Assembly (NCBI RefSeq): GCF_002752655.1
Contig: NZ_CP023737.1
Span: 3,806,001 to 3,870,000, forward strand
Direction of reading: 5' to 3'
Origin: Methylosinus trichosporium OB3b
Lineage (GTDB): Bacteria; Pseudomonadota; Alphaproteobacteria; Rhizobiales; Beijerinckiaceae
Length of the DNA: 64,000 nt
In this document: piece by piece, positions 29,501 through 38,682 of the stretch
How positions within the stretch are numbered: the stretch's first letter is position 1
Layout: each line of letters starts with the position of its first letter
The notes under the pieces: generated by a model
Told to the model about the DNA's origin: nothing
What the model saw: only the letters and a program-made list of their open reading frames with translations
Databases searched by the model: none
Program-made: the position numbers and the translations under genes

Positions 29501-30006
29501 CGAGCCTCAACAAGGAGGGCCGCGAGCGCCTTCTCGCCGCCTTCGACAAGGTGAACGCGCATTTCAAGGAGCTGTTCACCATTTTGTTCGGCGGCGGCAC
29601 GGCGGAATTGCAGCTCGTCGAGAGCGACGATCCGTTGGAGGCCGGGCTCGACATTCTGGCGCGCCCGCCCGGCAAGAAGCCGCAGACGATGACGCTGCTG
29701 TCCGGCGGCGAGCAGGCGCTGACGGCGATGTCGCTGATCTTCGCGGTGTTCCTCACCAATCCGTCGCCGATCTGCGTGCTCGACGAGGTCGACGCGCCGC
29801 TCGACGACTATAATGTCGAGCGCTTCTGCGACCTGCTCGACGACATGCGCAAAAAGACCGACACGCGCTTCATCGCCATCACCCACAACCCCATCACCAT
29901 GGCGCGCATGGATCGTCTGTTCGGCGTGACCCAGGCCGAGCGCGGCATATCGCAGATCGTCTCGGTCGATCTCGAGCAGGCCGAGAAATTCGCGCAGGCG
30001 AGCTGA
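26551..30006 (+). CDS. smc: Chromosome segregation protein SMC
   Basis: A 1151-residue SMC ATPase, the usual size. ATG 26551 ([14 protein letters not shown]) is chosen over a GTG 18 bases upstream. The N-terminal head has [20 protein letters not shown] (Walker A, about residue 32) and the C-terminal head has [19 protein letters not shown] (signature, about 1050) with [20 protein letters not shown] (Walker B, about 1075). Between them lie two long coiled coils rich in Ala, Glu and Arg and a hinge (about 510-620: [21 protein letters not shown]). It organises and separates sister chromosomes together with ScpA and ScpB, which are not in this window. Confidence 0.97.
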   Translation: MKFQRLRLLGFKSFCESTDFLIEPGLTGVVGPNGCGKSNLVEALRWVMGENSYKNMRGSGMDDVIFSGGGSRAARNVAEVGLVLDNSDRAAPAAFNDAETLEVTRRIERESGSTYRVNGREVRAKDVQLLFADASTGARSPALVRQGQIGEIISAKPQARRRILEEAAGVAGLHSRRHEAELRLTAASENLTRLEDVLKQVDGQTDSLRRQARQAQRYRAVAAQIRQNEALIAFIAHRQASEQLGAAERRLEEDTKLVAERTLQQAETARAQAIAAHELPKLRDKEAEAGAALHRLIVARDALDGEEKRAKERIAELARHAEQFARDLARERSLIDDAAEVAQRLEEERGELAEADEIGSLQEEEARARLAELEAALAQTEAELSDAQQSLAGVNAKRAALEASLRDETQRVARFEAELTRVETEFALIAGQGGAIEEVERLAEGLEMAMDAAHEADEAARRAEEATAEARTAEAASRAPLAEAEKRAGRLETEARTLEKLLEGGGGDLWAPVVESVEVEKGYETALGAALGDDLDASIEPSAPAHWALTAAAGDPALPPGVRPLAEMVRAPPALARRLAQIGVVLRGEGASLRALLKPGQRLVSKEGDLWRWDGFTQAAEAPTPAARRLAEKNRLSDLRKEAAAARAVADALAEEAEATQEQVRAAALMESEAREAQRRARADVEEARERHVAAERRLGQIAQRLSALQEAKTQIVANRDEAVQKRETASRALDELDEPASLAGAVEHVRARATAERAQAGEARAMLTSLRHQAETRASRKAAIMRESASWMERRDRSGDRIAELEQRLEDAREEQQRLADAPETFVLQRRSLLSGIADAEAARVAATEARVAGEAALAEADRAARVALEAMSAAREAKARSEAELDAARRRAADVEHTIAMELESAPQALAELAGVAPDSPLPAIPEVEKRLEGLKADRERLGAVNLRAEDELAEVEAQRDKMMAEREDLAEAIKKLRGAIASLNKEGRERLLAAFDKVNAHFKELFTILFGGGTAELQLVESDDPLEAGLDILARPPGKKPQTMTLLSGGEQALTAMSLIFAVFLTNPSPICVLDEVDAPLDDYNVERFCDLLDDMRKKTDTRFIAITHNPITMARMDRLFGVTQAERGISQIVSVDLEQAEKFAQAS

Positions 30007-30125
30007 GGCTATCCTCGAGAGGCGCGCAGCGACGAAGCGATGACGGGCTCGCCGAATGGCGAAGCCGCCTTAATTCTTCATTGCGGCGGCGGTTCGAGCA
30101 GGCCGCAGCTCTCGAGGAACAGGCC

Positions 30126-30500
30126 ATGACGAATTTCGCACAACCGACATGCCTCGCCGTTCTCGTCGCTCTCTGCGCGCAGATCGGCGCCGATTCCGCT
30201 TCCGCCAAAACGCGCGCGCGCCGCTGCGTCTGCCCGGAGAAGACGGTGGAGAAGACGGAGACCGAGCAGCCCTGCGAGACCCGCACGGTTTATCGCCGCG
30301 TGGTCGAGCGCCGCACCGTCTATGTCGAGCCGGCCGCGGTAGTGGCCGCGCCTGTCTATGTCGGCTATCCCGGCTATGCCTATGGCGCCGGCTATTACGG
30401 CAGCTATGGCTATCCCTATGGCTACGCCTATGGCGGATCGGGGATCGTCGACGCCGGCTTCGGCGCCTATGGGATCGGCTGGGGCGGCTGGGGCTGGTAA
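30126..30500 (+). CDS. Small secreted Gly/Tyr-rich protein
   Basis: A 124-residue protein with a signal peptide (MTNFAQPTCLAVLVALCAQIGADSASA). The middle is charged with several Cys and Thr residues, and after about residue 65 it becomes rich in Gly, Tyr, Ala and Pro (YVGYPGYAYGAGYYGSYGYPYG). Such low-complexity secreted proteins are frequent in Rhizobiales and usually uncharacterised. ATG 30126 is used because it begins the signal sequence. The upstream 120 bases after smc contain no clear promoter. Confidence 0.7.
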   Translation: MTNFAQPTCLAVLVALCAQIGADSASAKTRARRCVCPEKTVEKTETEQPCETRTVYRRVVERRTVYVEPAAVVAAPVYVGYPGYAYGAGYYGSYGYPYGYAYGGSGIVDAGFGAYGIGWGGWGW

Positions 30501-30510
30501 TTTTTCCCGC

Positions 30511-32636
30511 GCGCATCGGACGAAGACCACGGCGCCGACCGCCTCCCCGCGTGCGGGGAGAGGTGAGGTGAGGGGCCCGGGCGGGCTCGCGCGGGGCTCC
30601 CTATTTCGCCGCCGTCGGCGTCTTCCACGGGTCGGAGAAGCGCGGCGAGGCGACGACGCGCTCGTCGGTCAGCGTGTTCAGGAAGGCGAGGAGATCGGCC
30701 TTCTCCTGCGGCGTCAGATCGATCCTCACGATCAGCCCGCTCTTCAGCGCGCTGGCGCGGCCGTCGCCCGCATGCGGCCCGCTCGCTATGTTGCGTCCGC
30801 CTTCGGAATAAATGTCGATCACCTCTTGAAGCGTCGCCACGCTGCCGTCATGCATATAGGGCGCGGTCAACGCGATGTTGCGCAGGCTCGGCGCGCGGAA
30901 CTTGCCCATGTCGTCCGGATCGCCGGTGATGTCGAAGAGCCCGTGATTGGGCGCGGGATAAGCGCCCTTTCCGTCGATGTCATAGAGCCCGGTGTTGTGG
31001 AACGGCAGCTCCGGCTCGCGCGTCCTCGCATGCACGAATTGATCGTCGAGGCCGACGCTGCCATGGCAGTGATGACATTCCGCCTTCTCGCCGAAATAAA
31101 GATCATGTCCGCGCTGCTCGGCCTCGGTGAGCTGCGCCTCGCCCTGCAGATAATGATCATAGCGGCTGTCGAAGGAATAGACGCCGCGCTGGAACGCCGA
31201 GATCGCCGCGATGATCGTCGCGAAGGAAATGGGCTCGCTCATTTCGGGAAAGGCCGCGGCGAACCATTGGCGATAATCGGCGTCGGCGCGAAAGCGCGCG
31301 ACGATCTCCGCCTTATTGGCGTCGCTCGCGCCCATCTCGATCGGATCGGCGCCGAACAGCGGATTGAGCATCTGCCGCTCCAGCGTCACCAGCGCCGGAT
31401 TGGCCCAGGTGAGCGTGCCATGCCAGCCGGAATAAGCGATCGACGGCGCATTGCGCGGCGTCTTCTCGCCGGTCGAGCCGACCGAGACGATGCGCCCATC
31501 GGTGAAGGCGCGCTCCTGCAAATGGCAGGAGGCGCAAGCGATCGTCTGATTGCCGGAGAGGCGCTTGTCGTAGAACAGGCGTCGGCCGAGCTGAAACTTC
31601 TCCTCCGACATCGCATTGTCGGCGGGAACGCGCGGCGGCGGAATATATTTGGGGAGATCCCAACTCCACTCCGCCGCTGTCGCGGGCGTCGCGGCGAGCG
31701 CCGCGACGAGAACGAGGAAGCGCGCGCGCGTCATTGCTTCGCGCCCGCGATTTTCGCCGTCTCGGCGGCGCCGACGGAGAAGATCGGCGAGACGCCGGGC
31801 CGTGTCGGTCTGCCGGCGTCATTCGCGCCCGGCGCGCTGTCGCCGAGATTGAGGCCGAGAGCGGCGAAGACCGCGGGACAATCGGGATCGTCCAACGCCG
31901 CCATGCAGCCGACCGCGCCGCCTCTGTCGACGCTGATGTCGCTGCCTTCGAGCAGCTTCGTCAGATCGAGCTCGACGCGCTGCGTCTTCGCGTCGAAACG
32001 ATCGAGCCTGACGGGAAAGCGATTCTCATGCGCGCAGGAGACGATCTCGCCGCTCGCCGGATTGCCCTTGCAGCCGGTGGAGCCGAGATGCACCATCCAG
32101 GTGCGCGACTTCGAGCCGTCGGGCTTGATGACCGGCGCCGGCGGAATCACTTCTATCGTGACGAATCTGCGTCCGGCCTGCCAGTTCCACGCCATTCCGG
32201 AAATGTCGAGCGGCGCCGGCGCGGTCTCGACATTGGAATGGTTGATCGAGACGCTCTTGCCGTCGACCATGCTCTCGACCGGCGCGCCGACCGAGAATTC
32301 GAGCCCGACATAGGCGCCCTGCGGCGCGACGCCGGTGACGACATTGTTCTTGGCCGGATTGCCCGGCGTGCAGGCGGCGTTGCCGCCGCGCGCATCCTTG
32401 AAGTCGATGAGCGCGACATCGGCATATTGCCATTCGTTCTGCGTCAAAGCGATCGGCGTGCGCTCGCCCTTGGCGTCGATCAGCGCGAAGCCATAGACAT
32501 AGAGCCGCGCCTCATGCAGCTTGCCGGAAAGATGGCCGCTGCCGAGATCGGCGAGCGGCGCCCCGCAGCCGACCTCCTTGCCCCCCGCCATCAGAGCGAA
32601 GGAAATGGCGACCGGCTGTGTCTTGCCGCTGGCCGC
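30511..32636. repeat. Large inverted repeat arm A (mbnH, mature mbnP and flank)
   Basis: This stretch, read on the minus strand, is almost identical to 51019-53155 on the plus strand. It starts at the first residues of mature MbnP, covers MbnH, and goes on past the MbnH stop through a REP-like hairpin to a shared CGCCGTGGTCTT. Between the arms the predicted proteins differ by four residues in mature MbnP and five in MbnH, while sequence just outside (signal peptide, TonB receptor) is clearly diverged. Confidence 0.85.
30601..31734 (-). CDS. mbnH: MbnH-family diheme cytochrome c peroxidase-like enzyme, copy A
   Basis: A 377-residue exported protein (signal peptide about 1-20). It has two haem-binding CxxCH motifs, CASCH at 67-71 and CHHCH at 220-224, and the MauG/bCcP-type layout. 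In methanobactin loci MbnH oxidises a tryptophan of its partner MbnP to kynurenine in the periplasm. Its start overlaps the end of mbnP, so the two are translationally coupled. It is nearly identical to the copy at 51922-53055, differing at about residues 129-130 and 165-167. Placed as the last gene of the cassette. Confidence 0.88.
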   Translation of the reverse strand: MTRARFLVLVAALAATPATAAEWSWDLPKYIPPPRVPADNAMSEEKFQLGRRLFYDKRLSGNQTIACASCHLQERAFTDGRIVSVGSTGEKTPRNAPSIAYSGWHGTLTWANPALVTLERQMLNPLFGADPIEMGASDANKAEIVARFRADADYRQWFAAAFPEMSEPISFATIIAAISAFQRGVYSFDSRYDHYLQGEAQLTEAEQRGHDLYFGEKAECHHCHGSVGLDDQFVHARTREPELPFHNTGLYDIDGKGAYPAPNHGLFDITGDPDDMGKFRAPSLRNIALTAPYMHDGSVATLQEVIDIYSEGGRNIASGPHAGDGRASALKSGLIVRIDLTPQEKADLLAFLNTLTDERVVASPRFSDPWKTPTAAK

Positions 32637-32711
32637 GAGCGCCGCGCCGGCGACGGCTGTCAGAAGGCCGACAGCCCACGCCGATCGATGAATTATCCGC
32701 AATAGCCCCAT
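31731..32711 (-). CDS. mbnP: MbnP-family copper-binding partner protein, copy A
   Basis: A 326-residue exported protein (signal peptide about 1-26). The mature part opens ASGKTQPVAISFALMAGGKEVGCG, and two tryptophans lie close together in SGMAWNWQAG (175 and 177), the kind of site MbnH modifies in known MbnP. The fold has an N-terminal domain, several paired cysteines (AACTPGNP, GSTGCKGNP, CAHENR, GCMAALDDPDCP), and a C-terminal tail. The related MopE/CorA proteins bind copper through kynurenine. It is nearly identical to 50945-51925 in its mature part, with a different signal peptide. Confidence 0.88.
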   Translation of the reverse strand: MGLLRIIHRSAWAVGLLTAVAGAALAASGKTQPVAISFALMAGGKEVGCGAPLADLGSGHLSGKLHEARLYVYGFALIDAKGERTPIALTQNEWQYADVALIDFKDARGGNAACTPGNPAKNNVVTGVAPQGAYVGLEFSVGAPVESMVDGKSVSINHSNVETAPAPLDISGMAWNWQAGRRFVTIEVIPPAPVIKPDGSKSRTWMVHLGSTGCKGNPASGEIVSCAHENRFPVRLDRFDAKTQRVELDLTKLLEGSDISVDRGGAVGCMAALDDPDCPAVFAALGLNLGDSAPGANDAGRPTRPGVSPIFSVGAAETAKIAGAKQ

Positions 32712-32774
32712 CCACGATCCTCCTCTTCGAGCGCTCTTGTCGGCGACAGCATGACACCCTCTCCGATTTGTCGC

Positions 32775-35336
32775 TCAGAATTCCACGCGCAGCGAGCCCA
32801 TAATTATCGTCGGCGTGCCGGGAGTAAGGTTGTATCTGTTGGATGAGGTGGTGAAATACCTCGTGTTCGTCAGATTGTTACCGTTAACCTGCGCGGTGAT
32901 CGTGTAGCCGTCGATCTTGAACTGATAGGAGACCATCGCCCGAAGCAGGGCATAGGCCGGCAGGACGAAAGAGTTCGCATTGTCGCCGAGCTGGCTGGCG
33001 ACCGCCGTGACGCCGCCTCCGAGGCTCAGACCCGACAGCTCGCCGGAGGCGTCATATTTGAGCCAGAGATTGCCGTAATTGCGCGGGCTCCCTGGCAGCA
33101 CATTGCCTGTGATCGCCTGTTGAGTGAGGATCTCCGTCGCGAGATTCGGGTTCGTGACGCCTTGCACGACGCGAACGTCATCATGCGTGTAATTGGCGAT
33201 GAGGCTCCAGTTTTCGTCCACCTGACCGGTCAGATCAAACTCGAAGCCCTGGCTGCGCACCTTGCCCACGAGCAGCGAGGTATTGGGATTGGCTGGGTTG
33301 GCCTGCGGTACATTGGTTTTGGTGATGTCAAAATAGGCGGCCGAGGCCGAGAGCCGTCCGTCGAAGAACTCGGCCTTGACGCCGCCTTCGAATTGCTCAC
33401 CTCTTTGTGGCGGGAGCGCCTGACCGCCGAGGCTCTGACCATTGTTCGCGCCGATCGACTTTGTGAAATTGCCATAGAGCGAAAGCCATGGAAGGGGTTG
33501 AACGGTCAAGCCGATGCGGGGGCTGAAACCGTGGTCGTAGTGATCCTTGAAAGTGGCTCTGGCAAGGTCGGGACTGCTGTAATTCGTGTTCGAGCCTGTT
33601 CGAGCCCAATCAAATCGGCCTCCGAGCAACAGATGCACTCTGTCGTCGAAGGCGGAGATCATATCCTGCCCATAGAGTCCGTCCCATTTCTGGCGTTGGG
33701 GGTTCCAGCCGCGTACGTTGCCATAAATATTCTGGAGCGGGATATAGGTCGGATTATAAATGTTCATAGTCTGCGAAGTCGAAATCATGTATTCGAGCAT
33801 CGGCCAACGCCACTGAGTATGGTCGTAACCGAGCAGCACAGAATGCCGAAGCGGGCCCGTCTCGAATTTGCCTTTCAGATCGACATTCGTCGCTAATGTC
33901 TCCTGCTCATATCCCGGATACGAAAAAACGGATGTTGTCCAATCGCCGGTGGCGGCGTTGAACGCGCCGGCGAGACTGTTCATGTTTCTATAGTTCGCAG
34001 TCCAGTAGGTAAAACGGTTCGTGAGGCTCCAATCGGGCAGAAAATCCCACTTCCAATCATAGGCGAGGAGCTTGCGGTCATAATTCTCGGCGGGATTCCC
34101 AATGACACCCGGCTGCTGCAGATAGCGGCTGACAGGGATTGGGGCTGGCGCCCCTCCCAACGCGGGGAAAAACGAAGAATCGTTGAGATAGGTCCGATGC
34201 TGATATTCGAAATCGATGTTGATCTTGAACTGTTCGATCGGCTGCCAGGAGACGGTCGGAGCGAGAAAAACCTGACGATCATTGACGAAATCGCGGAATG
34301 AACCCTCGGAAATATATTCGCCGTTGAAACGGTACAGCAATGATTTGTCCTCCGTCACCGGGCCGGTGATGTCCATGGTGGTTCTGGTGAGGCCGTAAGA
34401 CCCGACTTGTTCTTGTATCGAGTAATAAGGCGTTTCCAGCGGACGCTTCGTCACGATGTTGACGATGCCGCCGGGCTCGGAACGACCATAGAGCATGGCG
34501 GCGGGCCCTTTCAAAACCTCGATGGATTGGACATTGGTCGTGTCGACGAAGCCGGGGGAATATTGATAGAGTCCATTCCGATAGGGCCAGGTCGTAAATC
34601 CACGAACCTTATATTGCTCGAAGTAGCCGAGCTGCGGCTGGACGCCGCTGGAATTGGTCATGATCGCATTGGGGACCGAGAAAGCCTGCTGATCGTCGAT
34701 GGTCTGGCGCGTCACGACCTGCACGGCCAGCGGCGTCTGCAGGATCGGCGCGTCCATCTTCAGAGCGCCGGTCGTGCTCGTCGTATTATAGCCGGTGAAT
34801 CTGCCGCCCGGCCCCGTGTCCTTCGCCCGGCGACCACCTCGCGCAGCGCCGGTTTTCTGCTCCGTCCCCACATCGATCGGCGGCAGCGGTTCCGCGCCGC
34901 TCGCATCGTTGCGCACCGTGTCGTTCTGCGCCAGCCTGATCGATATCGTCGAGCGTTGCTCGGACAGGCGATAGCTCAGCCCCGAGCCTTCGAGCAGGCG
35001 GTCCAGCGCCTCGCGCACGCTGTATTCGCCGACGAGCCCGCGCGAGCGCAGGCCGCCCGTCACCTCCGCGTCATAGACGATCTGCAGCCGGTTGGCGTCG
35101 GCGAAGGCGTTGAGATTATCGGCGAGCGGCGCCGGGCCGAGCTCATAGCGGCGCAGCAGTCCCAGCCGCTCCTGCGGCGCGACATTGGCCTGCGCCGGAT
35201 TATCCGACGCGCCGGCCCCCAATGCGAATGCGCTCATCGCCGCCGCCGCCAGCGTCGATCCCATCCGGCCTCCGATCTTGCCGCCTCCAATCGCCCGTCC
35301 GTCTCGCGCAATCTGTTTCGAACGCCCCGTCTTCAT
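32775..35336 (-). CDS. TonB-dependent receptor of transducer type (FecA/MbnT-like), copy A
   Basis: An 853-residue outer-membrane protein. ATG 35336 has GAGG upstream. After a signal segment, residues about 55-140 form an STN/secretin-type signalling domain (LGLLRRYELGPAPLADNLNAF ... LLEGSGLSYRL), which talks to FecR. Then comes the plug (MDAPILQTPLAVQVVTRQTIDDQQAF, VLKGPAAMLYGRSEPGGIVNIVTKRP) and a long beta-barrel ending in ...MGSLRVEF, the usual terminal Phe. It probably imports a metallophore or similar ligand and signals to the adjacent sigma/FecR pair. It is clearly different in sequence from the copy B receptor, so the ligands may differ. Confidence 0.88.
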   Translation of the reverse strand: MKTGRSKQIARDGRAIGGGKIGGRMGSTLAAAAMSAFALGAGASDNPAQANVAPQERLGLLRRYELGPAPLADNLNAFADANRLQIVYDAEVTGGLRSRGLVGEYSVREALDRLLEGSGLSYRLSEQRSTISIRLAQNDTVRNDASGAEPLPPIDVGTEQKTGAARGGRRAKDTGPGGRFTGYNTTSTTGALKMDAPILQTPLAVQVVTRQTIDDQQAFSVPNAIMTNSSGVQPQLGYFEQYKVRGFTTWPYRNGLYQYSPGFVDTTNVQSIEVLKGPAAMLYGRSEPGGIVNIVTKRPLETPYYSIQEQVGSYGLTRTTMDITGPVTEDKSLLYRFNGEYISEGSFRDFVNDRQVFLAPTVSWQPIEQFKINIDFEYQHRTYLNDSSFFPALGGAPAPIPVSRYLQQPGVIGNPAENYDRKLLAYDWKWDFLPDWSLTNRFTYWTANYRNMNSLAGAFNAATGDWTTSVFSYPGYEQETLATNVDLKGKFETGPLRHSVLLGYDHTQWRWPMLEYMISTSQTMNIYNPTYIPLQNIYGNVRGWNPQRQKWDGLYGQDMISAFDDRVHLLLGGRFDWARTGSNTNYSSPDLARATFKDHYDHGFSPRIGLTVQPLPWLSLYGNFTKSIGANNGQSLGGQALPPQRGEQFEGGVKAEFFDGRLSASAAYFDITKTNVPQANPANPNTSLLVGKVRSQGFEFDLTGQVDENWSLIANYTHDDVRVVQGVTNPNLATEILTQQAITGNVLPGSPRNYGNLWLKYDASGELSGLSLGGGVTAVASQLGDNANSFVLPAYALLRAMVSYQFKIDGYTITAQVNGNNLTNTRYFTTSSNRYNLTPGTPTIIMGSLRVEF

Positions 35337-35430
35337 CGCCGCCTCATCTCGTTCGTCTTGGGTTCTCAAAACCCTCGACGACTCCACGGAGGCGGCCGGA
35401 AAAGAGGAGGTCGACCGATGAAAAAAATTG

Positions 35431-36354
35431 TTAATGGATCAAAATCAGATAATTGGAAAGCCGAGTGAGGCGCAGGCCGAGCGCGCTCTCGAGCTCGTCG
35501 AAGGCGGCGAGCGGATCGTCGGCGAGGAACACGCCGGTCACCCGCCGCGCCTTCAGAGCGGGATCGAGGAAAGCGACATAGCCACGATGGTGACGCGCCA
35601 GCGTCGCCACCACCTCGCCGAGCGGCGCATCCGCAAAGATCAGCCGGCCACGGCGCCAGCCGGTCGCCCGCGCGACATCGGTCCGGGCGGGCGGCGAGGC
35701 CTCAGCGCCGCCCGTGAAGGCGGTGCGCTCGCCCTCCGCCACCACGACGCCGGCGCCGCCGTTCTCCACCTTCACGCTGTGCTCGCCGACCACGACGCGC
35801 ACCCGCTCGCCTGCCACCGCCACGTCGAAAGCCGTGCCGAGCGCGGTGACGGCGCCCGAGCCGGCGGCGACCACGAAAGGCCGCGCGGGGTCGGGCGCGA
35901 CCTCGAACCAGGCCTCGCCCTCGAGGAGCGCGATGCGCCGCTCGCCATCCGCAAAATGCACGGCGATGGCGCTCTTCGCGTCGAGCTCCACGCGCGAGCC
36001 GTCGGCGAGGGTCACGGCCCGCGTCTCGCCGGCGCCGGTCACATGGGTCGCGCGCAGATAGAGGAAAATGTCGTGCTGGAACAGCAGCGCCAGCGCGCCC
36101 GCGGCGGCGACGCCGGCGATTTTGCGCTTGCGGCCGGGCGCCTTGCGGATGCGCGCGCCCGGCAGCTTCGCGCCGAGAAAGCCGCACACGCTGGTGATTT
36201 TCTGAAAAGCCGCGTCATGGCGCGGGTCGGCCGCCAGCCAGTCCTCGAAGGCGCGCTGCTCGCGGCGCGTCGGCGCGCGCTCGTTGCGGCGCAGCCACCA
36301 GTCGATGGCCGCGGCGCGGATCGCCTCGGGAATGGCTCGCTCGTCGTCGGTCAT
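35431..36354 (-). CDS. FecR-family anti-sigma regulator, copy A
   Basis: A 307-residue protein. ATG 36354 begins MTDDERAIPEAIRAAAIDWWLRRNERAPTR-type sequence, the DUF4880 start of FecR proteins, ending in RAFEDWLAADPRHDAAF. One membrane segment (IAGVAAAGALALLF, about residue 80) divides the cytoplasmic sigma-binding end from a periplasmic FecR domain with SRVELDAKSAIAVHF, GEAWFEVAPDPARPFVV and GTAFDVAV. A longer frame would reach into the sigma gene. It receives the receptor's signal through the periplasmic part. Confidence 0.9.
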   Translation of the reverse strand: MTDDERAIPEAIRAAAIDWWLRRNERAPTRREQRAFEDWLAADPRHDAAFQKITSVCGFLGAKLPGARIRKAPGRKRKIAGVAAAGALALLFQHDIFLYLRATHVTGAGETRAVTLADGSRVELDAKSAIAVHFADGERRIALLEGEAWFEVAPDPARPFVVAAGSGAVTALGTAFDVAVAGERVRVVVGEHSVKVENGGAGVVVAEGERTAFTGGAEASPPARTDVARATGWRRGRLIFADAPLGEVVATLARHHRGYVAFLDPALKARRVTGVFLADDPLAAFDELESALGLRLTRLSNYLILIH

Positions 36355-36422
36355 GGCGGGGGCGCGCTCCTCTCCTCGAGTTCCACGCGTGAGCGGCCGG
36401 AAGAGGAGGTCGGGCGCGCAAA

Positions 36423-36932
36423 TTATTCGAGCGCCGCCCAGCAGCGGGCGAGCGCCATGCGCATATGCTTCTGCGCCATGTTGCGCGACATCCCGAGCCT
36501 GGAGGCGATGGCGCCGAGATCGAGCCCGTCGTTCATATAGAGCACGAACACCTCGCGGCAGCGCGGCGGCAGCGCCAGAATGGCGGCGTGGACGAGCCGC
36601 CATTTCTCCATTGCCTCCATTTGCGCGAGCGGCGACAATTCCGGCGAGGGCGCGTCGGCTCCGACCGCGCCGAGCTCGAACAGCTTCGTCTCCGCGGCCT
36701 TGGCGCGCGCGAAATCGCGGACGAGATTCATCGCGATCTTCTGCAGGAAGGGCGGCGGCTCGGCCACCGCCTCGGCCTCGATCCGCGCGATGAAGCGCGC
36801 AAAGGTTTCCTGCAGCAGGTCGGGGGCGTCGTCGCGTCCGACCCTGCGCAAGAGATAAGTCATCAGCTCGCGTCGATGGCGCTCGAAGAGATCGCCGATC
36901 GCGCTCTGCTCGCGTGAGAACATCCGCCGCAT
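36423..36932 (-). CDS. ECF sigma factor (FecI-like), copy A
   Basis: A 169-residue extracytoplasmic-function sigma factor. Region 2 is visible in RRELMTYLLRRVGRDDAPDLLQETFARFI with the DLLQETF block, and region 4 in LPPRCREVFVLYMNDGLDLGAIASRLGMSRNMAQKHM. It is the first gene of the leftward cassette and should direct transcription of the fecR-receptor-mbnP-mbnH genes when the receptor signals. Just upstream is an 115-base gap to a beta-helix gene. Confidence 0.92.
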   Translation of the reverse strand: MRRMFSREQSAIGDLFERHRRELMTYLLRRVGRDDAPDLLQETFARFIARIEAEAVAEPPPFLQKIAMNLVRDFARAKAAETKLFELGAVGADAPSPELSPLAQMEAMEKWRLVHAAILALPPRCREVFVLYMNDGLDLGAIASRLGMSRNMAQKHMRMALARCWAALE

Positions 36933-37047
36933 CCGCTCACACCGCTGCGAGGCTCCGAAGGTAGAGCCGCGCCGATGCAGCGGTCAACGGCCGCGCGGAA
37001 ATAAATCCGGCTTGTTGCGGCAATGTCACAAAGGGCGGCGCCTGCGC

Positions 37048-37842
37048 TCACTGCCGGCCGATATTGGTGACCGTCCCGGACACATCCGTTCCGTTGCCGC
37101 GAATGAGATTGTCGCCGGCGCTGGTGACGTCGCCGAGGACGCCGGAAAAGCGGTTCCCGGTCACCGCGGATCGGGTCATGAAGATTGGCGCGGACCGCGA
37201 AATCCCATCCGAACTGCCCGAAGCCGATGTCTCGGCGATCGTCAGGGCGCCGCGCGAGACGATCGCGACGTCTTTCGCATTGGTCGAGATGACGCGATGG
37301 ACGAGGGCGCGTCCGCCGAACATGGCTATATTGTCGTTTCCGTTCGAAACGGACGTGTCCTCGATCAGCGTCCGGTCGAACCCGCCCATGAAGATCCCAT
37401 AAAATCTCGAGCTTGCGATGTTTGAGACCGCGCACTTCCTTATCGTCACGGCGGCGGCGCTATCGACCACGATCCCGGCGCCAGCGCCCGCGCCTTCGAG
37501 CGTCAGCCCGGTGAGATAGACGACGTCGCTCGCGCCAGCGGCGATCTTGATCTGGTCGGAACTGCCCGCGCCGCCGAAAATCCCGACGCCCTCGACGCCG
37601 GTGACGCTGATCGATTTGGTGATCCTGAGGAGACCGTAATCGCCCGGCGTCAGCGCGATGATCTCGCCATGCGGCGAGGTCGCGTCATGCGCGCGCTGGA
37701 AGGTCCGGCAGGCGGTCGCCGGCGTCGCGCAATTGCGTGTGTCGTCCCCGGTCGCTGAGACGAAGGACACGGAGCCGGCGAGAGCGGGCGCGGCGGAGAG
37801 ACAGGCGAGCGCGGCGCCGGCAAATGCGATCTTGCTTCTCAT
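37048..37842 (-). CDS. Secreted parallel beta-helix protein 1
   Basis: A 264-residue exported protein with a signal peptide (MRSKIAFAGAALACLSAAPALA). The rest is short repeated beta strands rich in Val, Ile, Gly, Asn and Asp (ISVTGVEGVGIFGG, VTIRKCAVSNI), the right-handed beta-helix pattern. It shares a common N-terminal core (CATPATACRTFQRAHDATSP-like) and C-terminus (DNLIRGNGTDVSGT, TNIGRQ) with the two genes that follow. Function is unknown; such proteins may be surface, carbohydrate-active or adhesin-like. Confidence 0.65.
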   Translation of the reverse strand: MRSKIAFAGAALACLSAAPALAGSVSFVSATGDDTRNCATPATACRTFQRAHDATSPHGEIIALTPGDYGLLRITKSISVTGVEGVGIFGGAGSSDQIKIAAGASDVVYLTGLTLEGAGAGAGIVVDSAAAVTIRKCAVSNIASSRFYGIFMGGFDRTLIEDTSVSNGNDNIAMFGGRALVHRVISTNAKDVAIVSRGALTIAETSASGSSDGISRSAPIFMTRSAVTGNRFSGVLGDVTSAGDNLIRGNGTDVSGTVTNIGRQ

Positions 37843-37867
37843 CTTGTCCCCATCCCCGAGCGCACGC

Positions 37868-38662
37868 TCACTGCCTGCCGATATTGATGATCGTCCCGCC
37901 GCCGCCCGGTCCATTGCCGCGAATGAAATTGTCGCCGGCGCTCGTGATGTCGCCGAGGAAGCCGCTCACGCTGTTGCCGGTCAGCGCGGACCGGGTCATG
38001 TAGAGCGGACCGAATGCGTCGACGCCATTGGCGTTGTCCGCGAAGGACGATTCCGAGACGGTGACGCCGCCCGCGCCGGCGACGAGCGCCGAGCCATGCG
38101 CGGCGCGCGCGACGACGCGGCGCACGAGGGTCGGCGCATGCAGATCCAAGCCCGGGTCGCTGCCGATGACGCTGACGGACACGTCCTCGATCAGCGCCCG
38201 CGAGACGGCCGTCGTCCGAAGCCCCCAGCGCATGAAATTGCGGATCGCGCATTTGCGGAGCGTCACGCTGCGCGCGGTTCCCATATGCACGGCGGTGTTG
38301 GACAGCGAGCCGCCGTCGAGCGTCAGGCCGGTGAGATGAACGACATCGGTCGGTTCCGCGATGATGGTGACGAGCCGCGAGGCGCCGCCGAAGACGCCGG
38401 CGCCGTCGACGCCGGTGACGCTGATCGATTTGGTGATCGTCAGCGGCCGAAAATCGCCCGGCGTCAGCGCGATGATCTCGCCATGCGGCGAGGTCGCGTC
38501 ATGCGCGCGCTGGAAGCTGCGGCAGGCGGTCGCCGGCGCGGCGCAGCTGCGCGCATCGTCGCCGGTGACCGAGACGAAGGACACGGTGTTCGCGGCGAGA
38601 GCCGGCGCGGCATGAAGAACGGCCGCGAGCGCGAGGCCGGCGGCGAGTCGGCGAGACGACAT
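37868..38662 (-). CDS. Secreted parallel beta-helix protein 2
   Basis: Also 264 residues, starting at MSSRRLAAGLALAAVLHAAPALA with a signal peptide. The core again matches beta-helix protein 1: CAAPATACRSFQRAHDATSP, GEIIALTPGDF, then ISVTGVDGAGVFGG and NFIRGNG at the end. The middle differs, so the two are diverged tandem duplicates. Start chosen to begin the signal peptide. Confidence 0.65.
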   Translation of the reverse strand: MSSRRLAAGLALAAVLHAAPALAANTVSFVSVTGDDARSCAAPATACRSFQRAHDATSPHGEIIALTPGDFRPLTITKSISVTGVDGAGVFGGASRLVTIIAEPTDVVHLTGLTLDGGSLSNTAVHMGTARSVTLRKCAIRNFMRWGLRTTAVSRALIEDVSVSVIGSDPGLDLHAPTLVRRVVARAAHGSALVAGAGGVTVSESSFADNANGVDAFGPLYMTRSALTGNSVSGFLGDITSAGDNFIRGNGPGGGGTIINIGRQ

Positions 38663-38682
38663 GAAAGCCTCCCTTTGCGCGA

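Noticed and set aside
26329..29886. A 1185-residue open frame on the minus strand opposite smc
   Set aside because: It mirrors the smc coding frame in a GC-rich gene, has low-complexity composition and no recognisable domain, while smc is intact with all motifs.
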